Counted from the stretch's first letter, positions 16,431 through 24,798 are shown. The stretch: 64,000 nt of DNA from DASYPQ01 sp046155895 (GCA_046155895.1 JBJXFB010000032.1:1-64000), one strand, 5' to 3'. The notes: a model not told the origin generated them from the letters alone. Made by a program: numbers and translations.

Positions 16431-17741
16431 ATGCGGAGCGAGGGACAGGGGAGGCCGCTTCATCAGAAGATCCTCGCCGGTCTCGTTCTCGGCGCCGTCG
16501 TCGGAGCCGTGGCGAATTCGATCTCCGCGCGATCCGACAGCGCGAAGAGCGCGGTGGAGTTCCTCGCCGACGCGATCGCCCATCCGATCGGGCAGGTCTT
16601 CCTCCGACTCCTCTTCCTGGTGGTCGTGCCTCTCGTTTTCGCCTCGCTGGCGACGGGAGTCGCGAACCTCGGGGATCTGCGCAAGCTGGGCCGGATCGGC
16701 GCGCGGACGATGGCGTTCTTCTTCCTGACGACGGCTTTCTCGGCCGTGCTCGGGATCTTCCTCATGGACGCCATCCGTCCGGGCTCCGGCTTCGACGCAG
16801 GCACGCGCGAGACGCTGATGCGGACCTTTGCGGGCGATGCCGCGAAGTACCAGGCCGCCGCCCCGATCGGGCAGACGCAGGGAGTCCTCGGGATCGTCAA
16901 TCTGGTCCTCGACTCCTTCCTGCCCCGGAACATCCTCGACGCCGTCGTCAAGATGCAGATGCTGCCCTTGATCGCGCTCGCGCTGCTGTTCGGCGCGGCG
17001 TTGACGGCCATGTCGAAGGACCGTCGCGAGCCGATGGTGCGCTGGCTGGAGACCGTAGCGGAGGCGATGGTCGGGATCGTCGGCTTCGCGATGAAGCTCG
17101 CGCCCTATGCCGTGTTCTGCTTGATCTTCTCGGTGGTGGCCCGGTTCGGCCTCGAGCTCCTCCAGAAGCTGGCCCTGTACGTGGCGATCGTGCTGGCCGC
17201 CTACGTCGTGCAGCTGTTCGTGCTGTACCCCGTCCTCATCCGCGCGCTCTCGGGACGAAGACCGGTCGAGTTCCTGAAGAAATGCATCCCCATCATGGCG
17301 ACGGCGCTTTCGACGTCGTCGAGCAACGCGACGCTGCCCACCTCGTTGCGCGTGGCCGAGAAGGATCTCGGGATCCGCCCCACGGTCGCCGGGTTCGTGC
17401 TCCCCCTCGGCGCGACGATGAACATGAACGGCACCGCGCTGTTCGAGGGAGCCCTCGTGCTGTTCGTCGCCCAGGTGTTCGGCATCGAGCTCTCGATCCA
17501 GAAGCAGGTGCTGGTCGTGCTGTTGTGCGTCTTCTCGGCGATCGGCGCGGCAGGCGTGCCGGGCGGCTCGCTGCCGCTGATCATGATCGTGATGGCCCAG
17601 GTGGGAGTTCCCCCCGACGGAATCGCGATCGTGCTCGGAGTGGACCGGATCCTCGACATGGGGAGGACGGTCGTCAACGTGATGGGAGACGTCGTGTGCT
17701 CGGCCTACATCGAAAAAAGCGAGGCCCGCGGCGCTGGATGA
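16431..17741 (+). CDS. Dicarboxylate/amino acid:cation symporter (DAACS family)
   Basis: A 436-residue secondary transporter of the GltP/DctA/SLC1 type, taking up glutamate, aspartate or C4-dicarboxylates with Na+ or H+. It shows the two re-entrant loop signatures: the Ser-rich LSTSSSNATLPTS and GAAGVPGGSLPL, together with the cation- and substrate-binding LGATMNMNGTALFEG and VDRILDMGRTVVNVMGD. Eight membrane helices are expected. No ribosome-binding site is seen before the ATG, but a good promoter lies directly upstream. The last codons overlap the terminator of the convergent secreted-protein gene. Confidence 0.93.
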   Translation: MRSEGQGRPLHQKILAGLVLGAVVGAVANSISARSDSAKSAVEFLADAIAHPIGQVFLRLLFLVVVPLVFASLATGVANLGDLRKLGRIGARTMAFFFLTTAFSAVLGIFLMDAIRPGSGFDAGTRETLMRTFAGDAAKYQAAAPIGQTQGVLGIVNLVLDSFLPRNILDAVVKMQMLPLIALALLFGAALTAMSKDRREPMVRWLETVAEAMVGIVGFAMKLAPYAVFCLIFSVVARFGLELLQKLALYVAIVLAAYVVQLFVLYPVLIRALSGRRPVEFLKKCIPIMATALSTSSSNATLPTSLRVAEKDLGIRPTVAGFVLPLGATMNMNGTALFEGALVLFVAQVFGIELSIQKQVLVVLLCVFSAIGAAGVPGGSLPLIMIVMAQVGVPPDGIAIVLGVDRILDMGRTVVNVMGDVVCSAYIEKSEARGAG

Positions 17742-17757
17742 CGCCGGCGGGCCTCGC
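17713..17757 (-). terminator. Rho-independent terminator of the first Cys-rich secreted gene
   Basis: On the minus strand an 11-bp perfect stem (GCGAGGCCCGC with GCGGGCCTCGC), extended by a 4-bp inner stem (GGCG with CGCC), is followed directly by six T residues. It begins 24 bases after the stop at 17781 and lies across the 3' end of the symporter gene on the other strand. Confidence 0.85.
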
Positions 17758-17780
17758 AAGCAGAGACGATCCCGTACGCC

Positions 17781-19004
17781 CTACGGGAGATTGAAGTTCA
17801 TCATGTAGTTCGAGATGTGCGGCCCCCCGATGCGGACCGCGGGGTTCGTCTTCGAGTTGTTGCAGCTTCCGAGGTCCTCGAACTCGGGGTCGAGGGCGGC
17901 CCCGCTCAAGAGGTCGGCGGCCAAGTACCCTCCGATCGTCTCGCCTCCCTCGAACCACTCGCGGGTGGGCGGGTTCGCGGTCGTGCACCCGTTCGCGTAG
18001 CGCAGGTAGCCGAAGTCGAACAGGGCGAACTCGACCCCGGGGAAGACGGCCGGGTTCGTCCAGCCTCCGATTCGCTTCTGGAAGAACATGCTGCCGCCCG
18101 GGTCGGGCGAGACGGAGCTGCCACAACCCAGGATTCCGCTGCTGGCGTTCACCATCGTGTTGGCGTACTGGAGGGGACCCGCGGCCACGCAGAAGCAGAA
18201 ATCATTCGTGGCCAGGAAGCCTCCGGTCACCGGTTCATCGTGGAGGCACCCGATCGCGGGGGCCGGAGTCCATGGGTTCCAGCGGACCGCGCCGGAGGTG
18301 ATGGCGCCGTCGCTCCGCGGGCCCGTGCTCGCGGGGACGAAGCCGGTGCCGGGTCCAACGATCGAGAAGGAGCGCGTCGGGTGGAAGGCGCCGGGCCGCG
18401 CCGATCCGGGCGGGTGGTGGATGGCGTCGCACTCGTGGCTGATGGCGAACGAGACGCTCCAGGTGTTGGTCGAGCAGTCGAGTGCGTAGTCCATGTACCC
18501 GCTGAAGTAGATCCGCGTGTAGGTCGGGTTGCAGGAAGGCTTGCGGCAGATTCCCGTCAGGGCCGTGGTGGGTAGCAGGTCACCGTTCACGACGAAGCGC
18601 CAGACCTGGATGGGCGTCGCGCCGACGACAGGGAACTCGTTCCACGTGCGCGAGTAGAAGGCCTTGAGCACGCCGTTCCACAGGAAGGTGGGCGTCCCGC
18701 AGAGCTTGACGCGGAAGCGCAGGTCGTAGACGCCGCACTGGATCGCGCCGCCGGACATGGCCGGGACGTGGGGTCCCAGGTTGACGCAGTCGAGGAACTG
18801 CTGCGACACGTTGCAGCCGTTGAAGCAGATCGAGCGGCAGTCGATCTGCATCGCCGGGATCGGGGGGATGTTGGCGACGGCCGGTGTGCAACACGGCCCT
18901 CCGGCGATTCCATCGGGACCGCACTGCGCCTGTGCGCGCGGAGCGGCGATCGCCAGCATTCCGACGAGAACGAATGAGCCCAAGAGACGAGACTGAACGA
19001 GCAT
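17781..19004 (-). CDS. Cys-rich secreted protein, copy 1 of a tandem pair
   Basis: A 407-residue exported protein with a clear signal peptide (LAIAAPRAQAQ, cleavage near residue 26) and 19 Cys in the mature part, suggesting many disulfides. Notable conserved segments are CFNGCNVSQQFLDCVNLGPH, LWNGVLKAFYSRTW, ISHECDAIHHPPGSAR (a possible metal site with Cys and three His), GGFLATNDFCFC, FFQKRIGGWTNPAVFPG and REWFEGGETIGG. No known family is recognised. The neighbouring copy is over two-thirds identical by eye, and even the upstream region is shared. A strong terminator follows the gene. The start is fixed by AGGAGGA about nine bases before the ATG. A surface or matrix role is speculation. Confidence 0.85.
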   Translation of the reverse strand: MLVQSRLLGSFVLVGMLAIAAPRAQAQCGPDGIAGGPCCTPAVANIPPIPAMQIDCRSICFNGCNVSQQFLDCVNLGPHVPAMSGGAIQCGVYDLRFRVKLCGTPTFLWNGVLKAFYSRTWNEFPVVGATPIQVWRFVVNGDLLPTTALTGICRKPSCNPTYTRIYFSGYMDYALDCSTNTWSVSFAISHECDAIHHPPGSARPGAFHPTRSFSIVGPGTGFVPASTGPRSDGAITSGAVRWNPWTPAPAIGCLHDEPVTGGFLATNDFCFCVAAGPLQYANTMVNASSGILGCGSSVSPDPGGSMFFQKRIGGWTNPAVFPGVEFALFDFGYLRYANGCTTANPPTREWFEGGETIGGYLAADLLSGAALDPEFEDLGSCNNSKTNPAVRIGGPHISNYMMNFNLP

Positions 19005-19081
19005 GGGAGTCCTCCTGATGGTCCCTGCCGCCGTCGCCGGCAGATGTGGGAGTCTGCCTCGGCGCGGCGAGCGAAGGGGAG

Positions 19082-19108
19082 GTTATGCCGGATGGGCGAA
19101 ACCCGCAA
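19082..19108 (-). promoter_or_regulatory. Promoter-like element of copy 1
   Basis: On the minus strand TTGCGG (19108-19103) is followed after 15 bases by CATAAC (19087-19082). The equivalent element upstream of copy 2 has the same spacing, with the shared frame TTGCGGG-TTC and CGG-ATA-CTCC. Conservation within the duplicate supports function; the match to consensus is only moderate. Confidence 0.4.
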
Positions 19109-19167
19109 CGGTCCTTGCCAACCCTCGTTCGGAAACGGTCCTCGCCGACCCTCGTTCTAGATAACGA

Positions 19168-19196
19168 CTCGTGCTCGACGGGTACGGCGCCGCCCG
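19168..19196 (-). pseudogene. Vestige of the 3' end of a Cys-repeat protein gene
   Basis: Read on the minus strand this stretch encodes GAVPVEHE, matching the GCAVPVEHK terminus of the intact gene at 20593-21003 at about 25 of 29 bases. It lacks the intact stop codon and nothing upstream resembles the rest of that gene. It marks the breakpoint of the tandem duplication. Confidence 0.6.
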
Positions 19197-19212
19197 AGGG
19201 CGCTCCCCTCGG
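19194..19212 (-). terminator. Hairpin downstream of copy 2
   Basis: A 7-bp stem (CCGAGGG with CCCTCGG) with a five-base loop lies about 20 bases after the stop of the second secreted-protein gene. No T run follows, so it is a weak or factor-dependent terminator candidate. Confidence 0.35.
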
Positions 19213-19233
19213 ACGGCCACCGGCTTCCGCCGA

Positions 19234-20460
19234 CTAGGGCAGGTTGAAGTTCAGGATGTAGTTCGAGACGTGCGGCGCGCCGATGCGGATCGCGGGGTTC
19301 GTCTTCGAGTTGTTGCTGCTCCCGAGGTCCTCGAACTCGGGATCCAGCACGACCCCGGTGAGCGAGGCGGCCACGTAGCCTCCGATCGTCTCGCCACCCT
19401 CGAACCACTCGCGCGTGTTCGTGGCGTTGCACCCGTTGCTGAAACGCAGGTAGCCGAAGTCGAACAACGCGAACTCCACCCCGGGGAAGACGGCCGGGTT
19501 CGTCCAGCCGCCGATCCGCTTCTGGAAGAACAACGTGCCGCCGGAGTCAGGCGACACCGAGTTGCCGCAGGCGCCGACAGGGCCCTGGGCGAACACCTGG
19601 GTGTTGGCGTACTGGAGCGGACCGGCCGTCGTGCAGAAGCAGAAATCGTTCGTGGCCAAGAACCCGCCAGTGATCCCATCTTCCTCGAACGTGCATGGGG
19701 CTCCCGGAGCCGGGGCCCAGCTGTTCCAACGGATCGCGTCGGCGGTGATGGGACCATCGCTCCTCGGACCCGTGCTCGCCGCGGCGAAGCCCGTGCCGGG
19801 ACCGACGATCGAGAAGGAGCGCGTCGCGTGCAAGCCGCTCCCTGGGGCGGGCCGCGCTGATCCGGGCGGGTGGTGGATCGCGTCGCACTCGTGGCTGATG
19901 GCGAAGGCGACACTCCATCCGCCCGTCGAGCAGTTGAACGCGTAGTCCATGTGGCCGCTGAAATAGACCCGCGTGTAGTTCGAGGTGCAGGCCGGCTTGC
20001 GGCAGATCCCCGTCGGCAAGGCCGCGGTCGGGAGCAGGTCCCCGTTCACGATGAAGCGCCACACCTGGATCGGCGGCGCGCCGAGCACCGGGAACTCCTC
20101 CCATGTGCGCGAATAGAAGGCCTTGAGAACCCCGTTCCACAGGAATGTGGTCGTCCCGCAGGTCTTGACGCGGAAGCGGAGGTCGTAGACGCCGCATTGG
20201 ACACCGCCGCTGGACATCGCGGGGACGTGAGGACCGAGGTTGACGCAGTCGACGAATTGCTGCGACACGTTGCAGCCGTTGAAGCAGATCCAGCGGCAGT
20301 CGAGCTGCAGCGCGGGGATTGCGGGGATGTTGGCGAAGGTCAGTCCGCAACACGGTCCCGTGAGTCCATCGGGACCGCACTGCGCCTGCGCGCGCGGAGC
20401 GGCGATGGCCAGGAGCGCGGCGAGAGCGAACGAGCCGAAGAGGCGCGGATGAACGAGCAT
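19234..20460 (-). CDS. Cys-rich secreted protein, copy 2 of a tandem pair
   Basis: A 408-residue paralogue of the gene at 17781-19004, with the same signal peptide (LLAIAAPRAQAQ) and 18 of the 19 Cys positions retained; the C-terminal LGSCNNSKT has become LGSSNNSKT. All distinctive segments are kept, including FNGCNVSQQFVDCVNLGPHVPAM, ISHECDAIHHPPGSAR, NDFCFC and REWFEGGETIGG. Differences cluster around residues 180-260 and in short loops, as expected for surface variation. AGGAGGA precedes the ATG, and a promoter-like element lies about 80 bases upstream, so each copy can be expressed separately. The function is unknown. Confidence 0.85.
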   Translation of the reverse strand: MLVHPRLFGSFALAALLAIAAPRAQAQCGPDGLTGPCCGLTFANIPAIPALQLDCRWICFNGCNVSQQFVDCVNLGPHVPAMSSGGVQCGVYDLRFRVKTCGTTTFLWNGVLKAFYSRTWEEFPVLGAPPIQVWRFIVNGDLLPTAALPTGICRKPACTSNYTRVYFSGHMDYAFNCSTGGWSVAFAISHECDAIHHPPGSARPAPGSGLHATRSFSIVGPGTGFAAASTGPRSDGPITADAIRWNSWAPAPGAPCTFEEDGITGGFLATNDFCFCTTAGPLQYANTQVFAQGPVGACGNSVSPDSGGTLFFQKRIGGWTNPAVFPGVEFALFDFGYLRFSNGCNATNTREWFEGGETIGGYVAASLTGVVLDPEFEDLGSSNNSKTNPAIRIGAPHVSNYILNFNLP

Positions 20461-20536
20461 GAGCTTCCTCCTTCAGGTCCCTGTCACCGCGGCCGGCAGC
20501 GCTGGAGTCTGCTTCGGCGCGGAGAGCGAAGCGGAG

Positions 20537-20563
20537 ACTATTCCGTATCGAGGAATCCCGCAA
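20537..20563 (-). promoter_or_regulatory. Promoter-like element of copy 2
   Basis: TTGCGG (20563-20558) and AATAGT (20542-20537) on the minus strand are 15 bases apart, the same arrangement as upstream of copy 1. It lies between the Cys-repeat gene stop and the copy 2 start. Confidence 0.4.
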
Positions 20564-20572
20564 CGGGCCTCG

Positions 20573-20587
20573 CCGGGCTTCGCCCGG
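20573..20587 (-). terminator. Short hairpin after the Cys-repeat protein gene
   Basis: CCGGGC and GCCCGG form a 6-bp stem around a three-base loop, beginning six bases after the TAG stop on the minus strand. No T run follows; termination is possible but unproven. Confidence 0.3.
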
Positions 20588-20592
20588 GATCG

Positions 20593-21003
20593 CTACTTGT
20601 GCTCGACGGGCACGGCGCAGCCGCCCTTGCCCTTGCACGAGTTCTTGCCCGCGCAACCGGCGTCGCCGCTGCTGCATCCGCCTTGGCCCTTGCACGCGTT
20701 CGCGCCCTTGCAGGCGTGCTTGTCGGCCGTCGCGCAACCACCCTGGCCCTTGCAGGAGTTCTTGCCCGCGCAGCCGGCATCGCCCGTGCTGCATCCGCCC
20801 ATGCCCTTGCAGGCGTTCATCCCCTTGCAGGCGTGCTTGGCAGCCACGACAGCGTCGGCCGACTTCTCCACGGCCTTGATGACGGAACCCGACGGCTCCT
20901 CGGACTTCTCCGCCGTGCAGCCGGAGTGGAGGCCCGCAAGCATGCCCGCCACGGCGACGGGGAGGAGCAGGCCGGAGGTGCGGAGCGTATCGATCTTCTT
21001 CAT
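20593..21003 (-). CDS. Secreted protein of two six-Cys repeats, bufferin-like
   Basis: A 136-residue exported protein. Residues 1-29 form a leader (SGLLLPVAVAGMLAGLHSGC, possibly a lipoprotein site at Cys29). After a short acidic linker come two nearly identical 39-residue repeats (56-94 and 95-133), each of the form KHACKGxNACKGxGGC followed by SxGDAGCAGKNSCKGxGGCA, giving 12 Cys regularly spaced. The CKG pattern recalls small Cys-rich periplasmic metal-binding peptides of the bufferin (BufA2-like) type, but the DUF692 and DUF2063 maturation genes that accompany bufferins are not in the window. The inner ATG at 21003 gives the leader; a longer frame adds an unlikely tail. Metal storage is an inference. 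Confidence 0.8.
   Translation of the reverse strand: MKKIDTLRTSGLLLPVAVAGMLAGLHSGCTAEKSEEPSGSVIKAVEKSADAVVAAKHACKGMNACKGMGGCSTGDAGCAGKNSCKGQGGCATADKHACKGANACKGQGGCSSGDAGCAGKNSCKGKGGCAVPVEHK
20605..20838 (-). repeat. Two 117-bp tandem repeats inside the Cys-repeat gene
   Basis: Two in-frame 117-base units (20838-20722 and 20721-20605) encode the 39-residue six-Cys repeat. They differ at scattered positions, most of them silent or Thr/Ser, Met/Ala/Gln and Gln/Lys changes, which implies an internal duplication kept under selection. Confidence 0.85.
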
Positions 21004-21076
21004 GGTGGGTCCTCGGGCAGAGTCTTCGAGTCGATGAGGCAGGACGGCTTCAGGATGCCAGACCGGACGGTCCAAT

Positions 21077-21970
21077 TCAGCTCTTGCTCGAGTCCGTAAC
21101 GCACACGACGTTCATCGGCGCCTGATCGATCACTCCGCGCGAGACCGATCCGTGCCAGACCCGGGAGATCAGGGTCCGCTGGTGCGCTCCGACGACCACG
21201 ACATCGGCCCGCGCCTCCGTCGCTAGCGAGACGAGGTGGTCGGCGGGACGGCCGAGGCCTCCGAGGAGCTTCAGATCGAACGCGCGACCGCCTCGCAAGG
21301 CCTCGATGCGCGCGCGCAGCTCGCCAGCGAGCGCCTTCTCGACCTCGGCATGGCCGGAGCCGAGCGGGAGGCCTCCCTTGGTGTGCAGCCGCTCCTTCAC
21401 CTCGGGAGGCCAGAAGACATGGCCGCAGGTCACATGGCAGCGGCCGGCGGACTCCAGCTCTTCGACCCACCCCACGGCGGCGTCCGAGGACGGCGTGCGG
21501 TCGACCCCGACGAAGATCTGGAGGGTGCGGCTTCCGCGAGCCCACTCCGCGAACGGGTCCGCGTCGCGCACGACGAGAACGGGCAGCCTGGACGTCTGCG
21601 CCACCCGATCCGCGGTGCTCCCGAGTCCCCACAGCGATCCGCCGCGGCGTCCGAGCGCGCCCACGACGAGCAGGCGCGCCCCGCAACTGGTGCCGACCTT
21701 GAGCAACTCGACGTCGCTCGCGCCGATCCGGACTTCCGTCCGCATCGGGATCCCGGCCTTGGCGAGGCGCGCGACCTCGCCTTCGAGCTTGGGTCCGGCG
21801 CGCTTTCGTTCGGCTTCGAGGAGCGACCACGAACCGGCTTCCTCCGCGCCCGGGTATTCGAGTGCGTGAACGAGGACGAGGTCCTCCCTCCAAGCACCCG
21901 CCAGAGCCGCGGCGGCGTCGACCGCCCGCGCGGCGGCTTCGGAAAAGTCCGTTCCACAGACGACGGTCAC
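21077..21970 (-). CDS. Tandem universal stress protein (two Usp domains)
   Basis: The 297-residue protein comprises two Usp folds. The first (residues 1-145) starts VTVVCGTDFSEAAARAVDAA and has the nucleotide-binding LLVVGALGRRGGSLWGLGSTADRVAQTSRLPVLVV. The second (150-297) ends DVVVVGAHQRTLISRVWHGSVSRGVIDQAPMNVVCV, with a degenerate G-2X-G-9X-G-S loop. Usp proteins aid survival under stress by unclear mechanisms, and some bind ATP. The GTG start at 21970 overlaps the TerC gene stop as GTGA and has AAGGAGG upstream, so longer in-frame alternatives are rejected. It is the third gene of the APC-TerC-Usp operon. Confidence 0.92.
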   Translation of the reverse strand: MTVVCGTDFSEAAARAVDAAAALAGAWREDLVLVHALEYPGAEEAGSWSLLEAERKRAGPKLEGEVARLAKAGIPMRTEVRIGASDVELLKVGTSCGARLLVVGALGRRGGSLWGLGSTADRVAQTSRLPVLVVRDADPFAEWARGSRTLQIFVGVDRTPSSDAAVGWVEELESAGRCHVTCGHVFWPPEVKERLHTKGGLPLGSGHAEVEKALAGELRARIEALRGGRAFDLKLLGGLGRPADHLVSLATEARADVVVVGAHQRTLISRVWHGSVSRGVIDQAPMNVVCVTDSSKS

Positions 21971-22902
21971 GGTGCTTCCTCCTTGCGGTTCGAGACGAGC
22001 TTCGAGCGGATCATCGAGGCCAGGATCGCGAGCACCAGGATGCCCCCGACGATCGACAGTGCGTACTCGATCGGGATCTTGCGATCCTCCGGGAGGATCA
22101 TCTTGATCCCGACGAACACGAGGATCGCCGACAGGCCGTATTTCAGGTAGTGCAGGAACTGCAGCAGGCCGGCCACCGCGAAGAAGAGCGACCGCAGCCC
22201 GAGGATCGCGAAGACGTTCGACGTGTAGACGACGAGCAGGTTCTTCGAGAGGGACAGCGCCGCGGGCACGGAGTCGACGGCGAACATGACGTCCGTGCTC
22301 TCGACCACGAGCAGGGTGAGGAAGAGCGGCGTCGCGACCCGCCTTCCCTCGCGCACGACGAAGAAGTTCTGCCCCTCGTACTGCTCGGTGACGGGCAGGA
22401 AGCGCTTCGCGAGGCGGAGGACGAAGTTCTTCTCGGGATCGAGCTTCTCGTCGGTCTGACGAAAGAGCTTGATGCCCGTGATGATCAGGATCGCCCCGAG
22501 GATGTAGATCATCCAGTGGAACTTCTCGATGAGGACGATGCCCCCCGTGAGGAACACCGCGCGCATCGCCAGCGCGCCGAGGATGCCCCAGAAGAGCACG
22601 CGGTGACGGCAGTCGCCCGGCACGCCGAAGTACGTGAAGATCACGAGGAAGACGAAGATGTTGTCGACCGAGAGGGCGTACTCGGTCAGGTAGCAGGCGA
22701 AGTACTCCGCGGCGGTGGCACGGTCGCGCTGCAAGAGCAGGAACACGCCGAAGCCGAGTCCGAGCGCGACCCAGACCGCCGTCCAGGTCAGCGCCTCCTT
22801 CACCGAGACCTCGTGCGCCTTGCGGTGGAAGACGCCGAGGTCGAGCGCCATCATCACCGCGACGACGATGCCGAAGACGGTCCAGAGGATCGGGGTAGTC
22901 AT
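21967..22902 (-). CDS. TerC/Alx family membrane protein
   Basis: A 311-residue integral membrane protein with about nine hydrophobic segments. The diagnostic motif EYALSVDNIFVFLVIF appears near residue 75, and VESTDVMFAVDSVPAAL near residue 200; both carry conserved Asp residues thought to handle metal ions. TerC/Alx proteins are linked to tellurite resistance, alkaline pH response and manganese export. The start ATG follows the permease stop directly, and the stop overlaps the Usp start. The neighbours suggest a role in ion stress. Confidence 0.92.
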   Translation of the reverse strand: MTTPILWTVFGIVVAVMMALDLGVFHRKAHEVSVKEALTWTAVWVALGLGFGVFLLLQRDRATAAEYFACYLTEYALSVDNIFVFLVIFTYFGVPGDCRHRVLFWGILGALAMRAVFLTGGIVLIEKFHWMIYILGAILIITGIKLFRQTDEKLDPEKNFVLRLAKRFLPVTEQYEGQNFFVVREGRRVATPLFLTLLVVESTDVMFAVDSVPAALSLSKNLLVVYTSNVFAILGLRSLFFAVAGLLQFLHYLKYGLSAILVFVGIKMILPEDRKIPIEYALSIVGGILVLAILASMIRSKLVSNRKEEAP

Positions 22903-24798
22903 CTATCCGTAGAGCAGGAGCCTGATGCCCGGAGGGAGGCGGCGCGTCAACCCCGCGACGACGTGTCCTCGGAGCAGGTGGTAGATCGCCGAACGTTGGG
23001 TGGAGCCGATCATGATACCGGTGACGCCGAGGACTTCGGCGGCGCGGACGATGCCCTCGACCGCATTGTAGGAGACCGTGTAGATCGGGATGAGCGTGAC
23101 GCCCTCGCCTTCCGCGACGCGCACGGCGTTGGCGAGCGCTTCGACCCCCTCCGGCTTCGGCTTCCAGTTCGCCGTGCGAACGAAGAGACCCGTCCGCTCC
23201 TCGACGTACAAGGCGAACAGCGAGCGCCCGCCGCGGCCCTTCTCCCGCGAGATCGCCTCGGCGATCAGGCCGGGGTTGGGTGAGCGCAGGGCGATCAGCG
23301 TGCTCGAGGGGTAGAGCTGCGTGATCGCCTCGGCCTGCTTGAGGCTCAATAGCTCGAGCCGCTCGGAGGTCTCGAGCTTCTCCTCGGACTCGAGGATGCG
23401 CTGGGGCGTCAGACGCTTGACCAGCGGGATCCCGTAGAAGAGGTCCGTGAACCACTTCCGGCGCGTGCCGACGGCCATCAGGAGCCCGAAGCCGACCAGG
23501 AGGGATCCGAAGATCGTCGCCTGCTGCTTGATGTACAGGTTTACGGACCACGCGACGAGCACGAGCGCGGTCGTGACAAGCCCGAGGAGGTACTTGCGCC
23601 CCCGGTCTTTCGAGCGCCAGCGCAGGACGTCGACGCCGGCCGAGCTCAACACGAAGGCGCCCAGGAGCCCGAACGCGTACAGGTCGCCGAGCTTCTCGAC
23701 GTCCGCGTGCGTGAACACGATCACGAGCACGGGGAAGATCGTCGCGACGAGGATCGCGATCTGCGGCGTCTCGAAGCGCCGGTTGCGGCGCGCGACCGCG
23801 GAAGGCATGAACCCGCTCTCGGAGAGCGCCACGAACACGTGGTAGCAGCCGATGATGGCGGTGTTGGCCGCGAAGAGCAGCAGGGAGGAACCGGAGAGGA
23901 CCACCGCCATCTTGACCCACGGGCCTCCGAAGGCGAACCCCACCTCGGAGATCAGGCGCTCCTTCTCGTGGAGCTTCGTGGCCGCGTCGAGGAGCGCGAT
24001 CGAGAAGAGGGTGAGGAGGGGCGCCGTCGCCATCATCGTGATGACGACGTACCGCATGCCCTTGCGGGCCGTCTCCTTGATCGGGAAGCGCATCGCCGGG
24101 CTCAGCTGGCTGATGCTCTCGAGACCGGAAAAAGCCAGCCAGGCGCCCGAGAAGCCGATGACGAACGTGGTCGTACTGAGCTCGCCGGCGAGCGAGAGGT
24201 TTCCCAGGATCGCGCTCCACTGCTCGGGGCCCGCCTTGAGCGTGATCGCGCCGATGACGGCGACGTTGACGCCGAGCGCGAAGACGGCCATCACGAGGGA
24301 CAGCACCGCGCTCTCCCGGATACCGATCGTGTTCACGATCGCCAGGAAGATCAGCGTGGCGACCGAGAAGTTGACGATGTGGTTGTCCAGGAACGGCAGG
24401 ACGCTCCCCAGGTAGTGGATGCCCGAGACGGACGAGATCGCCGAGGTGAGGAAGTAGTCGACGGAGATCAGGAGCCCGCCGACAGCCCCCATCAGCGGAG
24501 AGAAGGCCGACGTCGCGATGCCGACGACTCCGCCTCCGTCCGGCTTCCTCCAACAGATCTCGACGTACTTCGAGGCCAAGAGGAGGAACGCGATCATCGC
24601 CGCGGCGACGAACAGGGGCGTCGCGTTCCCCATGCCGTAGTTCTTCTCCATGGATCCGTAGAGGATCCCGGGCACGTAGTAGATCGACGTCCCGATGTCG
24701 CAGAAGACGACCGCCCAGACGAGCAGCGGCGTCAGCTGTCGCAGGCTGCTCTCACCGGCGTGCGGATGAGGGGCTTGCTCGTCGCCGGGATGGGTCAT
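22903..24798 (-). CDS. APC superfamily permease with C-terminal Usp-like domain
   Basis: A 631-residue transporter. The N-terminal 430 residues hold about 12 membrane segments, starting LTPLLVWAVVFCDIGTSIYYVPGILYG, an APC-type opening. The C-terminal 200 residues form a soluble domain with SLFALYVEERTGLF and TGIMIGSTQRSAIYHLLRGHVVAGL, resembling a universal stress fold. Amino acid or K+ transport are both conceivable for this architecture. The ATG at 24798 was preferred to upstream in-frame starts because the leader before it is Pro/Arg-rich and unlikely to be coding. It is the first gene of the operon, behind a recognisable promoter. Confidence 0.88.
   Translation of the reverse strand: MTHPGDEQAPHPHAGESSLRQLTPLLVWAVVFCDIGTSIYYVPGILYGSMEKNYGMGNATPLFVAAAMIAFLLLASKYVEICWRKPDGGGVVGIATSAFSPLMGAVGGLLISVDYFLTSAISSVSGIHYLGSVLPFLDNHIVNFSVATLIFLAIVNTIGIRESAVLSLVMAVFALGVNVAVIGAITLKAGPEQWSAILGNLSLAGELSTTTFVIGFSGAWLAFSGLESISQLSPAMRFPIKETARKGMRYVVITMMATAPLLTLFSIALLDAATKLHEKERLISEVGFAFGGPWVKMAVVLSGSSLLLFAANTAIIGCYHVFVALSESGFMPSAVARRNRRFETPQIAILVATIFPVLVIVFTHADVEKLGDLYAFGLLGAFVLSSAGVDVLRWRSKDRGRKYLLGLVTTALVLVAWSVNLYIKQQATIFGSLLVGFGLLMAVGTRRKWFTDLFYGIPLVKRLTPQRILESEEKLETSERLELLSLKQAEAITQLYPSSTLIALRSPNPGLIAEAISREKGRGGRSLFALYVEERTGLFVRTANWKPKPEGVEALANAVRVAEGEGVTLIPIYTVSYNAVEGIVRAAEVLGVTGIMIGSTQRSAIYHLLRGHVVAGLTRRLPPGIRLLLYG

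Larger units (their letters stand above)
17781..20626 (-). repeat. Segmental tandem duplication of the secreted-protein gene
   Basis: Two units can be aligned: 17781-19196 and 19234-20622. Each contains the coding sequence, an AGGAGGA ribosome-binding site, a GTCTGCNTCGGCGCGG leader segment, a TTGCGG/ATA promoter-like element at matching spacing, and at its upstream end the last codons of the Cys-repeat protein gene (complete in one unit, vestigial in the other). The shared sequence stops on both sides of this block. Confidence 0.75.

Noticed and set aside
20605..20838. A short CRISPR-like array
   Set aside because: The repeats are directly adjacent, in frame, 117 bases long and encode Cys-rich protein; there are no unique spacers.
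22903..24798. KUP-type potassium transporter, suggested by the DIGTS motif
   Set aside because: The flanking residues and the C-terminal Usp-like domain fit the APC superfamily better; KUP helices are not matched further on.
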